Source: Acheta domesticus (Eukaryota; Arthropoda; Insecta; Orthoptera; Gryllidae). From it: a stretch of DNA of 64,000 nucleotides. A program made the translations under genes and the position numbers. The stretch spans positions 179,783,675 through 179,847,674 of the forward strand of contig JAHLJT010000631.1 of NCBI GenBank assembly GCA_031308135.1, read 5' to 3'. The notes beneath the pieces are model-generated. The model searched no databases, had not been told where the DNA came from, and saw only the letters and a list, made by a program, of their open reading frames with translations. Below, one piece after another: positions 24,590 to 36,270 of this stretch; the first letter of the stretch is position 1, and each line of letters starts with the position of its first letter.

Positions 24590-25340
24590 AGAGGATCGGT
24601 GGTTGGCCTCACTGAACGCCACACCCGCACGCGGCCTCCACTGCTTCTCCCGCGCGCCACGGGCGGCGCCACCCGCGCGCAGCGGCGCCGACGCGAAATG
24701 CGATACTCGGGCACGCGAATGCCCGGCACAGGCGGGCGGAGCGGGGCGGGGATTGCGGCGCGTTGCGGGACGGGGCGGGGAAGGAGGCGTCCCCGGGGAG
24801 CCGGGGCGGGTGAAAGCACGACGGTGGAGGGGGTGGGGGCAGCGAAGGCGGGGGAAGCGGGGGTGATGATGGAGGCGTGGTGGATGGAAGGGGTGGTGGA
24901 TGGAAGGGGTGGTGGATGGAAGGGGTGGTGGATGGAAGGGTGGTGGATGGAAGGGGTGGTGGATGGAAGGGGTGCGGGTGCGATGGCGGGAGGGTGGGCG
25001 AAGCGGTGGCCTCGGCGGCGGGGGTGGAGGCAAAAGCAGCGGCATCGACAGTGGGGATGGTGGCAGCGGTGACGGGGGCGGAGGCGGAGGCGAAAGCGGT
25101 CTCTACGGTGGCGGTGGGGGCCACTGAACTTGCGGCAAAGGGAGCGAAGCTTCGGCCGGGCCGCAGGGCGCGGGTTTCGGGAAAGGGGAAAGCGCGGTTA
25201 AAGCGAGAATTCCCCAGAGGCGTTACGGTTGGGGAGAGATATTCAGTGGATGCGGAGTCTGCGAGTGGTTCCGTTCTGAAATATTGCTGTGAAAGACTGA
25301 AAATTCCTCCAAGCTGGGACAACATACACGCGGGGGCTGT
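24590..25340. other. GC/CpG island with embedded minisatellite
   Basis: The sequence is very GC-rich (many GGGGCGGGG and CGCGC strings from 24650). Frames up to 238 codons are open on both strands, rich in Gly/Ala/Arg or Pro/Ser and containing the minisatellite, so they are compositional. It directly follows family B copy 2. A CpG-island promoter cannot be excluded. Confidence 0.5.
24877..24971 (+). repeat. 16-bp minisatellite, six units
   Basis: Unit GTGGTGGATGGAAGGG in six head-to-tail copies, one lacking a single G (24941-24955). The purine-rich strand could form G-quadruplexes. Confidence 0.95.
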
Positions 25341-25344
25341 GGTT

Positions 25345-27405
25345 CCGGGTTATTAATGTCTAGTTGAACACACGCTTAATTTTCTCTAGAACGTTATTTA
25401 GCTCTGAGATCTGCAAAGGGACGCGCTTCAATAGGTTCTTTTCAAATGCTTCTTTTAGTTTTCATTGAGATATACCGTAGTACTTCAAAAAATATTAAAA
25501 GAAATTTCTGGAAAATTTTTGAAAATGCATCACAAATAAAATAGTGTTTTGTAAACAATGCTCTCCTAATATATTCTCAACCTTGAGTTCAAACCTAATG
25601 AATTTATTTTTGAACCTGCTGCGACAAACATATATAATTATAAAAATAAATATTTGCAAAAGGAGCAAATAATAAACCTGGGTGTCATTATTTCATCGTT
25701 GTGAAGAGACATAAAATGATGTTCAGTCTTTCTCTAAATAGAACATCGTTCCATGTGTATACTCCGTGTATCAGATGAATGGAAATACCGGGAGGACACT
25801 TCAAAGTTTTGGTTTGGTTTTGAAACTCTGTAATTCATTGACTTGTGAGGTATGTATGAATGTGTGCATATGTATGTATACAGTGTGTATGACTGGGATA
25901 TCACTGACAGTGAAAGTGGTTAAAAAGGATTTTCAATGCGGAAATATTCCTATGTGCTGTCATAGATACATATATTTCAAGCAAGTGTTTCTGTCATATG
26001 AATCATATTTTATGTAGATGCACGATGTCATTTCACGAATAATATTGTAATAAAAGTGTCAAATTACAAACTGAACCTGCAATGTGTATTTATTTACATG
26101 TTTAGGTAAAAAATTCCTGATTAATTTTTGAAATCCCGTGAGTCATATACTTTTAAATACGGCCAGCGACTAACGTATTATCGATACTAGTAAATGACAT
26201 GCCTCCATGGCATTCTAAATAAGGATTTATGCATCAGAAATAAAAAAGAGAAAAGTCATCTATGTACTTAATTATTTAGTTTTTCTTGTTTTCGCACAAC
26301 TTAACAATTTCTGACTTGCGGTGTTTTCAAAATAACCGATTCAATTAAGATAAAAGAAAAGTTTCCCTTGTAATAGCATATGTTTCTAAAAACAGTGATA
26401 CTTTACATCGAAATAACCCCAGATTACCTTCAATAAACTTTATCCTGTCAGTAGTAAGTTTAATAATTAATAAAAATTTGTGATACAGAAGTAAGGAATA
26501 GATAGTGTCATCGAATTATTTATTAATGAAAAGATTAAAGGTAGATCAAGTTTAAATGTTTCGGGTTCGATTTTGAAGATCTTCAATTCCCTTTGAAAAT
26601 GTATCACACTTGAAGTTGAAAAGGTCCTCACAAGTCATTTCCAAAAGGAAAGGAAAATATGAGAAAATCAGAGAGAAAAATGAAGAACGTTAACTGTAAT
26701 TGATTCAACCATTAAATCGCAGTAAAAACGTATGCTTTATCTTCGCCAAAAGCTTCTTCAAAGTTTGGAGTTTCTAAACTATTGAATCACGACCCACGAT
26801 CTATTAGACAAACTTACGAAGTTCAAAATAGCATGCCGAAGTTTGTCAGTTCGTGGAATAGATTCAACCGAACTCAAGCGGTCGCGTGGGTAACAAGTTT
26901 CCCTCAAAATATTTAGTGGTGTCAGATTTGTCTGACGAAATGTATCCCCTTCATAAAGTTTGAGTGAAAATAAATATTTCCTGTATCACAATAATTACCT
27001 AAATGACTACAACGAATTCAGGATTTATTAAGGTAGAAGTTTTCCTCTTACTTGAGAAGTTATACTCTTACTTGAATTTAGTAATGCTTTCCTCGACAAA
27101 CTTGTTTCATTAGTTTCATCTTCTACTGTGTGAAGTTCTGTGACAAACACTAAAAGATGTTGCGGTAGATTGTCTTGTAACAATGAACATAAAATTTATA
27201 TTTATCTTTCTGTTGAAAATCTACAGTACGCCATACCAGAGAGTAAAAAGCTTCTCACATTCTTTCACTTAGATTTAAGTTTTTCCATACCACGCTTGTA
27301 CATGGTACACAGAAAATTATCTATAGCTACAAAAAAAATCGATGTAGAGATTTTGACGGAAGTACACTTTAGAGATTCCTAATGCAGAACAAAATTAGCA
27401 TACTA
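25345..27405. other. AT-rich DNA, nothing recognised
   Basis: No coding, RNA or repeat-family assignment. The 80-codon frames at 25766-26017 and 27140-27382 have no known motif. Confidence 0.5.
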
Positions 27406-27490
27406 TTTGGGTAGTATAAAGAAAGTTACGTAACGCAGCGTCAAAAAATGGCACGTTTTAGGCAGAAAATGTATTGTATGTTCCTGATAC

Positions 27491-28797
27491 TGTAATGGGA
27501 CGGTCGCACACGAACTAATTTCGGCGTGTGCGAGATGAATATTTTATATAACAGGGAGTCCGGGAAAACTTAGCTGGCTGAAAATGTGCGTTTCTCCGCT
27601 ACCTGAGTGCGCGAAGGGTCGCCGCCAGCCGCCGATGGGAGCGCCTCCCTTTGTTCAATACCGTTTGCCACACCTCTGGTATTTCCGAGCGCTGCGTCAG
27701 AGCACACCCAGCGTCTTCTCGGAAATCGTGGTGACGTGAACGCCCACTCGAAATCGGGTTCCAACCGTCGATGGACCCATGGCAATTGGACGGCGCGCAT
27801 CACGCGGTTTGGCTGCGCCAATAGTCGAACACTAGGCGGGGGTGAGACATGTGATCTCGCGAGCAAGGGAGGTTGCTGCGAACGCGAGACTCGGCCATTC
27901 CGATACGAACGACGACCGCGAGTGTTACCTTCCGATGTAAGCGACGACCGAGGTGTTGGGTCCGATGGTAACGACCGCCGCGAGACGCTAGATCGCCGCC
28001 GGCAACGCATCGTCGCCACCTCACCGCCCGCTCAGGTGCCGCCGAAGGGAGAGGCGGAACACCGTGTGAGTGCCGATACTCGAATGAACGAAGAAGCGTT
28101 CGGACGCGGCCTGAGGGCCGGCCGCCACTAAAAGACGCTTTGGTGTGGCGATTCCTGGCCGCCGCCGCCGCAGTCAATGCCTGCCGCGCGCGCCCGCCCG
28201 CGCGCAGCCCTACGCCACGCCGCAGCCAACAGTGCCGCGCGCCGGGCCGCTGCCACGCCGTCGTCGCCGCCGCGCCAGCCCACGCGCCGCGCCGCCGCCG
28301 CTGCGCTGTTGCGCACGCCGCCCGCGCGCAGCCCTACGCCGCCGCAGCCAAGGCCTGCCGCGTGCCGCTACACCGCCGCCGCGGCCACCAGCTGCCCGAC
28401 CGGTCCAGGAAACGGGGGGGAGCGCCGCTGCCCTGCCGCCCGACACCCGGGCCGATGCCGACGCCCGGAGGAACGGAGCGCCCGTGCGATGACCCGGAAG
28501 GGTTGGACTGTTAAGTTAAGCTAGTTATAAGTTAGGTTAAGATAGTATTAAGAACTGTAGGGGGCTTCACCCGATTATTTTAATTTGCTTTGAATTAAAC
28601 TCAGAAATCATGAAAGAGCGTTTTACTGTGTAGTGCATGAATATGCCCAGTCACGCATGCGTCCCAAATAGATTCCAGCCGGACACATGAGGCAACCTGC
28701 AGCAGACGGGAATCCACAGGTGAGTCGGGTCACGCCCTGAGAGAGGTTAACACCGCCGACACCGATGAGTGGTCGTGTGTACGGGGGGGGTGTTACA
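27491..28797. mobile_element. Candidate solo LTR inserted in family A copy A5
   Basis: A 1307-bp GC-rich block interrupts the family A copy. It begins TGTAATGGGACGG and ends GGGTGTTACA: TG...CA termini with a 5-bp inverted TGTAA/TTACA, as in Ty3/gypsy-type LTRs. Flanks are ATAC (27487-27490) and TTAC (28798-28801), a possible 4-bp target duplication with one mismatch. A TATATAA box lies at 27545-27551. It encodes no gag/pol; frames up to 174 codons inside are Arg/Ala/Pro-rich. No second LTR or internal region is adjacent, hence 'solo'. A GC-rich insertion of another class is the alternative. Confidence 0.5.
27545..27551 (+). promoter_or_regulatory. TATA-box-like element in the candidate LTR
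   Basis: TATATAA followed by a shift to GC-rich sequence about 50 bp downstream, where an LTR U3/R boundary would be expected. The motif is short and the surrounding DNA is AT-rich, so it may be fortuitous. Confidence 0.25.
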
Positions 28798-29837
28798 TTA
28801 CTAAAAAAATTGATAATCTTTGTTCCCGTATTTAGTAAATTTCAACCCTTAACATGTTGTAGAAGTCAGAATATACATTTTGGGGGTCATTTTTACCAAA
28901 CAATTGGTTTACAGCAAAACGTCAGTCCGTTTGTCTGTCTGTCCGCCCGTCTGACTGCCAGTCATACTACTAATGTGTTTGAGATTCGTCTGTGTACATT
29001 AGTGGCTAAACCCCAGGCAAGAATTCCACCATTACCGATATTTCCCGATCAGTGTGATTGATGTTGCGGCCCCTTGAATTTGGAATGGATATTTTGATTT
29101 GGGTGGTACTTTACACATAACACCCTGACAGTTTCAAAATTTTCTCAACAATGGTTCCATTTTTTTAAGTAGAGAAAAGTAGTTAAACAAATGGATCAGA
29201 TCTGGTTATCGTTGAATTCTCTAAAATTTTCAAAATAGCAAAAATTTTTTGGCACCTTCCTCCACCTACAATATTAAACGTAGAGATCTCTTTTATAAAT
29301 GAAATGTATTCTTCAATGTTAGTTCTTTAAATAATGTTTAAAGCAGTTTTTTAAAAATATGAGTATTTTTTTCATAATTTTATGTCAAATAAAGGCAGTT
29401 TTAAAAACAAGATTTACTTTAAACAATTTTTTGATGAAGTTTTTAAAAGTTTTGAATGAATAGGACTAAATTAATTTAATAACATGATATAAGCAATAAT
29501 TTAACCATCTATTTTTTTCAAAAAAGGCACATGTTAATGTAGAAGTATATCACGTGACCATTACAAATGTGTGTAAAGCCAGAAAGTCCATACGTGTCTC
29601 AGTAGCTTTTGTATTTCTTTATTAATGGAAAAACGTATTTCCTTTAATAGACCATATTTCTAGAATAACATCTGATATTTCAAATATTGCAAAATCCTGT
29701 AATTGTATTAATGCTTCTGGGCTCTTGAAGTGTTTAATCTTTGCAGTTGTGAAATAAATAAAAGAGTTGAACATGGAATCATACACGCTCAGGATCCCAT
29801 CCCAGCTCGATAAAATATTTTTATGGAATGAAAAAAC

Positions 29838-30464
29838 TCAAAAAGATTTGTGTTGGTTCAATAAAGCAATCTCCAAATGAAGTAATTCGTCGCTGGCCAC
29901 GAAAAATACAAAATGAAGTTTAATTGGGCAAAATTTTCTCATGGCCTGAGCTGGAATTATAATAACGTAACCTTTAAAATTCTGAGATAGTTTATGGTAT
30001 TGTGGAACAACTAGTACTGATAAGCCTTTCCAACGATCCAATATGCGTTTTCGACCATTTGATGATCCCAATGTAAATGTAATAATTGGTATTGCGTACA
30101 TATTAATTACTGCTGTAAGATTTCCTGAGTTGAGGAAGGTTTTGAGTAATACTTTTCATTCTTTTAACAAATTCTAATTGTATTTTTGCTTCCATTTCAG
30201 TGTGCTCAACCAACTTTGATGAATCCCTAGGTGTTTGTAGAGCCCATCTGCTTCTAAGGCTGTTATAGTCTCTCTTGACATGGTTTCGTGTTCTATTGCG
30301 GTGATGAGTTTACCTTTACTGATGCTTCGGATTTTACATTTTTCAATACCAAATTGCATTCCCATGTCAGTGGAGAATCTTTCGGTGACATGTATGAGCT
30401 ACTTAAGCCTATGTAAGGTTCCTGAATACAGCTTGATAACGTCCATGTACGCTAGATGACTTAC
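29838..30464 (-). pseudogene. Non-LTR reverse transcriptase fragment
   Basis: On the minus strand one frame, with a few stops and no clear frameshift in its first 460 bp, reads VSHLAYMDVIKLY (catalytic box, 30426-30464), then GMQFGIEKC, KGKLITA, LYKHLGI (thumb) and NMYAIPIITFTLGSSNG (near 30050-30104). This order is diagnostic of the palm-thumb region of an R2/Dong-like or related LINE. The catalytic YMDD box reads YMDV, so the second aspartate is lost. In-frame stops include one after RLK and two in KYN*NLLKE*. Similarity fades after about 30000. The 5' end abuts a microsatellite. Confidence 0.8.
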
Positions 30465-30474
30465 ATTATTGTTG

Positions 30475-30509
<35 letters not shown>

Positions 30510-30510
30510 T
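30465..30510 (+). repeat. (ATT)n/(GTT)n microsatellite
   Basis: About 15 trinucleotide units, GTT at the left then ATT. It directly abuts the 5' end of the minus-strand LINE fragment. Confidence 0.95.
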
Positions 30511-30514
30511 TATA

Positions 30515-30935
30515 AGGATGCATTGCTTACCATAATTTACGCTCAAAGGCAAACAGGATATATTTCTACCTAGTCTTAAAAAACGGTATCATGATGACCA
30601 CTAGAAAATAACGAAAAACACAGGTTGCGCACGTTTCACACGTGTCTCTCTACTTCCGCGTTTTGAAACATTGCCTTTAGAGAAACTTCTTCCATTTCCC
30701 ATTTTGTTCAAGCCTTCTATTTTCGCTTATTGCATTTTCATTTGATACGCATAAGCATATCTACATCTCGAATAGATAGTACATACAACTAGTCATCACC
30801 TTGCTTTCTTCCAGTTTTTGTTTTTGTGTTTCGCCCCCGTCTTTTATTCTACAACTTCCACTTCATCTTCCTTCTCCTCAGCCACACCTACTTCATTTAC
30901 TCGTAGACATTTTTCCACCTCCTCTTTCAGCATTT
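30515..30935. other. AT-rich DNA turning pyrimidine-rich
   Basis: No gene seen; C/T content rises from about 30800 towards the GC island. Confidence 0.5.
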
Positions 30936-30939
30936 TTAC

Positions 30940-31190
30940 CTCTTCCACCTCACCCTCCGCCCTTATCGCTTGCCCCTTCGCCCCCGCCGCCGGGAGCAAC
31001 CCCCTGGGAACCGCGTCAGCAGCGCCTGCGGCGAAGAGTTCGTTATTCCAGAGCGGAACCCCGCCGCTACCACCGCCGCCGCCGCCGCCGCCGCGCAGCC
31101 GGGCCGAAAATACAGCGCTGACGGAGCGTCCAGACGCTTCAAGGCGCTCGCCGTTATTTGCAGGTGGCCTGCATGAGCAGAGGGCCTGAG
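30940..31190. other. GC/CpG island with (GCC)n
   Basis: A GC-rich block containing a GCC trinucleotide run (about 31069-31094). Alanine- or proline-rich frames on both strands reflect the run. The flanks change composition abruptly. Confidence 0.55.
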
Positions 31191-31299
31191 CCTTTGCGAA
31201 ACAAGACCTCTCTCTTCGCTCTTCAAATATACCCATATGAGCTACAGACTAACTTGCTTTCCTCATATAATATTGATGGTTCTAACTGGGAAAATTAGT

Positions 31300-31410
31300 A
31301 TAGAGGAGAAGGAAAGGAACAGAGAAAGAGAGAGATGAGTGAAGGAGAGAGGTAAAAAACAAGGAGAGGGAGAAGGGAAAACATTGGGGGAGAGAGGGAG
31401 AAAGAAAAAT
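31300..31410 (+). repeat. Purine-rich (GA) low-complexity tract
   Basis: GAGA and GGGAGA-type sequence on the plus strand, the strand complement of the pyrimidine tracts elsewhere. Confidence 0.8.
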
Positions 31411-31414
31411 ATTT

Positions 31415-31920
31415 TAGAACTTGTTTTTTTTTAAAAAAAATGTATTGAAAAATAATTAGATATTTTTCAAAATACTTAAAATCGTGCGACATAGTAGTAT
31501 GATATTCATTGGAATATCTGAAGATAATGTAGATGAATTAAGGAGTGGACGATTTAAAAGTATGTTTACTTTTATTACATTTTTCTCGTAATATTTAGTT
31601 GGCTTTATTTAGCAGATCGATAACGAATCTTAGCGAGTATTCATATTATATTGACATTACGTGTCCGGCGATAAAATGTATTTTTCAAAATGGAACAAGC
31701 AAGAAGCAGCTGTGATAGAAAAACTTGTCGTACGCATGAAAACCTGAGGATATATTTAGTTTTATGTCGTTCCATATTACGTGAATACAAATTTTTCGGT
31801 TCATTACTTCCATCTTTTTCTAATTTTAATCATAGTATAAAATCTCAATATCTGTGGAGTGTTAGCCGGCATGTCGTATATCAATCTCCATAAACACGAA
31901 ACAAATCGGGAAAGTATCTG
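31415..31920. other. AT-rich DNA, nothing recognised
   Basis: No supported feature. Confidence 0.5.
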
Positions 31921-31924
31921 TTTG

Positions 31925-32520
31925 GGCAAACGAAACGCGCCGGACGAAATCTTCCCTCAGCGGCCCGCTGCGAACTCGCCGTAATCCCGGCCGTGAGGGG
32001 CTGATGCGTTCCACAAGAGCGGCCAAGTTTTAAGCCCCCGTCGGGGCCGAAATCCCGCTCATTCCGCTGCCTAGACGGAGCTCCATGAGGCGAGGCGGGG
32101 CCAGGCGGGGCGGGACGAAGTGTGGCGAGGCGAGGCGGGACGGGGACAAGCAGAAACGACGCGGGGCACAAACAGGCGGGGAAGGACACACGGGGCGTGG
32201 GAGGCAGGGCAGACGAGGCCGGACAGGCCAGCTGTTGACGGTGCAGGGCGAGGTGGGGAAGGGTGGGCGGGTTGGGTAAAGGCGGGGGCCAGACAGGGAG
32301 GGGCGGGGCGCGCGAGGGGTGTGTGTGGGTGGGGTGGGGTGGGGCGGGGCCAGACAGGGAGGGACGAAGTAGAGGCAGGCAGCGCGGGAACAGGCAGGGT
32401 GGGGCGTGGCGAGGCGTGGTGGGGCGAGGTCAGCAAGGCCTGATCGGGCCCGGCCATCGAACAGCCAGGGCGCCTCGAACTGGCACTTGAGATCCCCAAT
32501 CTGGGCACACTGCCCCATCA
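31925..32520. other. GC island containing a pentanucleotide-based minisatellite
   Basis: The first 150 bp (31930-32080) is high-complexity GC-rich sequence. The remainder is a degenerate CGRGG-type array. Minus-strand proline/alanine frames up to 188 codons come from the array. Confidence 0.6.
32086..32440 (+). repeat. Degenerate pentanucleotide array (CGAGG/CGGGG/CGGGA)
   Basis: About 350 bp built from G-rich 5-mers, for example GAGGCGAGGCGGGGCCAGG at the left edge. The same 5-mers occur at 42606-42637 and, on the other strand, at 51785-51845. The G-rich strand is plus here. Confidence 0.8.
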
Positions 32521-32524
32521 CCAG

Positions 32525-33150
32525 GCCACAGTGCACCCGATGGCCTCTTTGAAAACCCAAGGACACACCTTGTTGTTCACACACTGTTTTGTACACCGAG
32601 TCTTTTTGTGTGCTTCAAAGGTCAAACGTTATTTAATTTATTATTTGCAAAGGGTTTTGTTGTAAAAAAATAAAGAGGTGGTATTTTTGATCAGATTTCA
32701 ATCAGCGCGCTGCATCGTGTTGAATTGCAACTATTATATGGTAACCAAGAAATATTTAAAATATGTTAGTCCATGACTAACCTTGGCAAAACAATTTCAT
32801 GTAAAATATTTTCATTAGACGAGGGTATCATTTGCACCCCTTCGCATCTCTCTGCTGGCACATAAGAACATTTTCTCCTCTCCAATTTCCAACAGTAGTC
32901 AAAATATTGTTACGCACGTACGGTTTCAAAATTTAAAAGCATTGTTTTTGTTTTTTCATAAATATTTTCTTTGCTTTTATTAATAGTTGATTAATACTTC
33001 ACCACTGAAATTTAGGTTAAAAAGTTGATTAAAATATTTGTATCCTTTGAAATACGCTAATACTTTTGTCATTTTTCTGCATCTTTTTTTTAAAAATAAT
33101 GTTATATTTTGCTTTGAGATGGGTAGTAAAAAGTTACGGAAGTCAATGAC
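32525..33150. other. AT-rich DNA, nothing recognised
   Basis: No supported feature. Confidence 0.5.
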
Positions 33151-33152
33151 CT

Positions 33153-35300
33153 TCTTACTCTCTCTTATATGCACTACGTGTATACGGAATAATATAGTAC
33201 TAAAAGAGAAAATTATGTAAAGCTGCCGAAAATAAATTTCGATATTTTACCAGAAATACACTTTTGGAGTCTTCTGATACCGAAACATTTTATTTTAAAC
33301 GTCCGTTGTCCGTCTGTCTAGCTGTCTACATTGGAGGTTCTTTACATGAGATCCCTGAGAGATTTTCAAAATATTCTAGAAATGACTCCAAATGAGTAAA
33401 ATACTTTCACTTTTAACTCTTAATTTTCTAAAATTGCAATTATTTTTTATTTTTATTTTTTTTACTTTTTAATTACTTGTACAATTACATTAGTGAAAAT
33501 AGAGATTTTTTTTCTGGAATTAAAATTTGTTCTCCACAAAGAATTTCTTAGTTGAATGGATGAATGAAAATAGAGTACTAGTTCAGAAAGTTCATATTGA
33601 GGTTATTAAAGTTATAACGTTTGATTAGATACGATAAAAAGATTTTGAGATTTAATCAATTTTCTTATTTCAGAAATATTTCACCAAGCCCTAAAAATTT
33701 GTTCTGATGAATAATTGCGATCAAAACTTGTTATAATTGAAAAAATGTGTGGACTGTTTTTCTTGTTAATGAAGTTTTACCAAACAAATTTCATGCAGAA
33801 TAACCATATGCCACACAGTACAATATTTTATCGTTGTAAGAGTGCACATAAGTAATATAATTTGGGGTCGTCCATATCTCAAATTGAAACTTTACGAAGA
33901 GTTGAATATCATAACCTTTTCCTTTTCAAGATATTTTTTTTGTAAACAGGCTATTTTAACGTTTAATTAACTCTGCATAAACTTCACAGAATATGATGAG
34001 TAGTGTGCAATTTTTGTTGGAAAGGATTCTGTATGTTCTTTTATCTTAACAAGATTTTCGTCCTTGATAGCATGAGGTCTGTTATTATGCCTTCCTCTTT
34101 CATCTTTTGGAGACAGACCTCACAAAAGAATTCCTATCGGTCGTTGAACGTGAATATTTGATATTCCATTTAAGCTCGTGAATACTTGTTTACAAACATG
34201 ACTGTGTACATATTCTTTCGAAAAATGACGAAAATTACTGGATTTTCACTTACTGTTTCCCTGAGTACTATTCTGTTCATAACAGGCACACTCTCTATCA
34301 GTAACAAAACAAGTAATGTGCATCAACCCCGTACCAATGGTAAACAACGACTGTGATTCAACCTCTTTGAGCAGTTCGAGTTACCAGACGTCTGAAACCT
34401 TGAGTGGATGTCCAGGTCCTTTCATTCATCAGAGAGAAGAAGCTGTCTGATTTGAATCAAATAACCTTATATTAAACTGTTTTCAGTCTCAACATGTAGT
34501 TCCATGCCTTCTTCACTAATTTCTGTACAAAAAAGCAACAAAATAGCCAATATTGGACTAGTACAGTTTTCCACTCATCCATTCAATTAATGTAATATAC
34601 CTTTTTTTTGAAAATATTATCACTAAATTGTCTGCAAAATAAAGACTATTTAAAAACCATTCTTTTAAACTAGCTCCAAATTTTCTTAAAACTTTTGGTA
34701 CAGATAAAACAAAATTCTCTGATGAACGTACTTAAACGTTATTTTGATCTACATTTTTTATTTTAAAAAGTACTCAGAAATACTTTTTAGTCAACCAATA
34801 GTAAAACCGAATATTTTTAGGGCATGCATAGCTTGCTAAAAGTTTAATAGAACAGAACTGCTAAACCGAACAGAACTGCTAAACCGATCGACCTCGAGAC
34901 ACTTCTCGCAAAATAAAAGGTTAATATTTTCACTCCTGTGGTAACTATTTTTAAGTATATCTCACGTAATGGTAAACAACGACAATGTTTAATGGTAAAC
35001 AACAACAATCTTTACATTAGGAGCGTCTTTTGTAATGTAGTTAATGGGTAAAGTGCTTCAAATTATTTCCTATGAAGTTTCTCAAAAAATTGATAGTTTT
35101 CTGTAAACATCAGCTTAAATACGAACATTTTCAGAAACGGTGAAAAAAATCCAAAAAATAGCTGCAAATGTTTTCCAAAAAAAATTTTATATAGAACTAG
35201 GTTTTTCTCTTCAAAAAATGTTTAAAATTATATATCCATTCAACTATTACGTAGCCCATAAATTTAAAAAATAGTGTTTATTAAAATAGTACACTAAAAT
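33153..35300 (+). mobile_element. Family A element, copy A4, diverged
   Basis: The 5' part is clear: TACGTGTATACGGAATAATATAG (33175-33199) followed by ATTATGTAA.GCTGC and a short GTCY tract (GTCCGTTGTCCGTCTGTC, about 33301-33319). A second clear match is at 35080-35145, where GTTTCTCAAAAAATTGATAG and ACATTTTCAGAAACGG parallel the 3' half of copy A1. The intervening 1.6 kb is longer than in other copies and probably contains insertions. The 3' terminus was not located. Confidence 0.45.
34851..34886 (+). repeat. Two-copy 18-bp tandem repeat
   Basis: AACAGAACTGCTAAACCG occurs twice in direct succession. Confidence 0.95.
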
Positions 35301-35304
35301 ATCC

Positions 35305-36260
35305 AGTATCTAAACGTTATTGAAAAAATTTAATGGTTAACCTTATCATAATCCTCTTTTTTTGCAAAGGATCGAAGATAATAAGCAGTATATGATGACA
35401 TATCAAAACTTTGTGACCACAAACACAAAACGGTTTGCTGAATATAGATTTAAATTGAAGACAGACGTTGTTAGATAAATGATCCCAATACACGCATTCC
35501 AGTTGCTGCTAAATTATATTTTAAGATGTTAAAGGAGATATCAGGAAACGAAACGGAAAATGGTGCAGCCTATGAATATCTATCTCGGAAAAAAAGAAAT
35601 GAATTTGCCGCTTAGCGAGAAACATTGTATGTTTCTCGCTAATGATCAGAGGTAAGTCATTAAATATGACCGAGATGAAATACTCATATAATCGACTCAT
35701 ACTGAAAGAGACGATTCTGTTTCAGAAAAAAAATATATGAATAAAAATTCCGAAAAAAAGGCATTTATAAATCACATCGTAACAAATAGTATAAATCAGA
35801 TCGTATATTGTACACGTATGATGGACTGTTCAGAATACATTGACCGACAATCACTCATTTTTCCAGTAATTTATTATTTGATTTAAAAATTAATCGGTAC
35901 TAAATGTCTAATCTAAAATTTCAAGTAAGGAAGTGTTATTTTCAAAGATCATCAGGACACTGATGATGTAAATACAGTGCGGATACAGTTTTAGCATAAC
36001 AAAACTAATATCATAACTTTTTATGCAATTTTCTTCAGTCATTTAGACTTGATGTCAACAAAAAATTTAGTAATTATAATACAATTTCAGTGCCTTATTT
36101 ATCGAATAGGAAAACCATAAAGAATTAGTCCATCATTCTACTTAAAAGAAAAAAATTCGAATGTAGATTTCAGGATTCAGAATTTCATATCAAACCACAT
36201 TAAGGATTGGAGTAAAGTAGAAATAGTGTGGGCGAAGATATTTATTGACGTTTTCCATTG
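35305..36260. other. AT-rich DNA, nothing recognised
   Basis: No gene seen; contains the perfect hairpin at 35612-35642. Confidence 0.5.
35612..35642. other. Perfect 14-bp hairpin
   Basis: TTAGCGAGAAACAT, loop TGT, ATGTTTCTCGCTAA. Uninterrupted pairing with a 3-nt loop. No T tract or polyadenylation context suggests a specific role. Confidence 0.85.
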
Positions 36261-36270
36261 AATTACTTAC

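Larger units (their letters stand above)
27410..29604 (+). mobile_element. Family A element, copy A5, split by an insertion
   Basis: 27410-27490 aligns with the family A segment after the 5' palindrome (GTAGTATA..GAAAGTTA.GTAA.GC.GCG). Similarity resumes at about 28798 at the equivalent next position, through AAACGTCAGTCCG and the GTCY tract (28921-28955), and continues AT-rich to about 29604, where GAAAGTCCATACG...CAGTAG recalls the family's 3' end. The interval 27491-28797 is foreign to the family and annotated separately. The extreme 5' end is missing. Confidence 0.55.

Noticed and set aside
24609..25325. 238-codon minus-strand frame and overlapping plus frames of 157-171 codons
   Set aside because: All overlap in one GC island with a 16-bp minisatellite. 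Proline/serine versus glycine/arginine content mirrors base composition.
27607..28514. Frames of 115-174 codons on both strands
   Set aside because: They lie inside the GC-rich candidate LTR, overlap each other on both strands and have no domain.
28765..28800. G run before TGTTACA read as a polypurine tract and start of a 3' LTR
   Set aside because: Sequence after 28797 realigns with family A, so TGTTACA is better read as the end of the insertion than as the start of an LTR.
32030..32596. 188-codon minus-strand proline/alanine frame
   Set aside because: It is the translation of the degenerate CGAGG pentanucleotide array.
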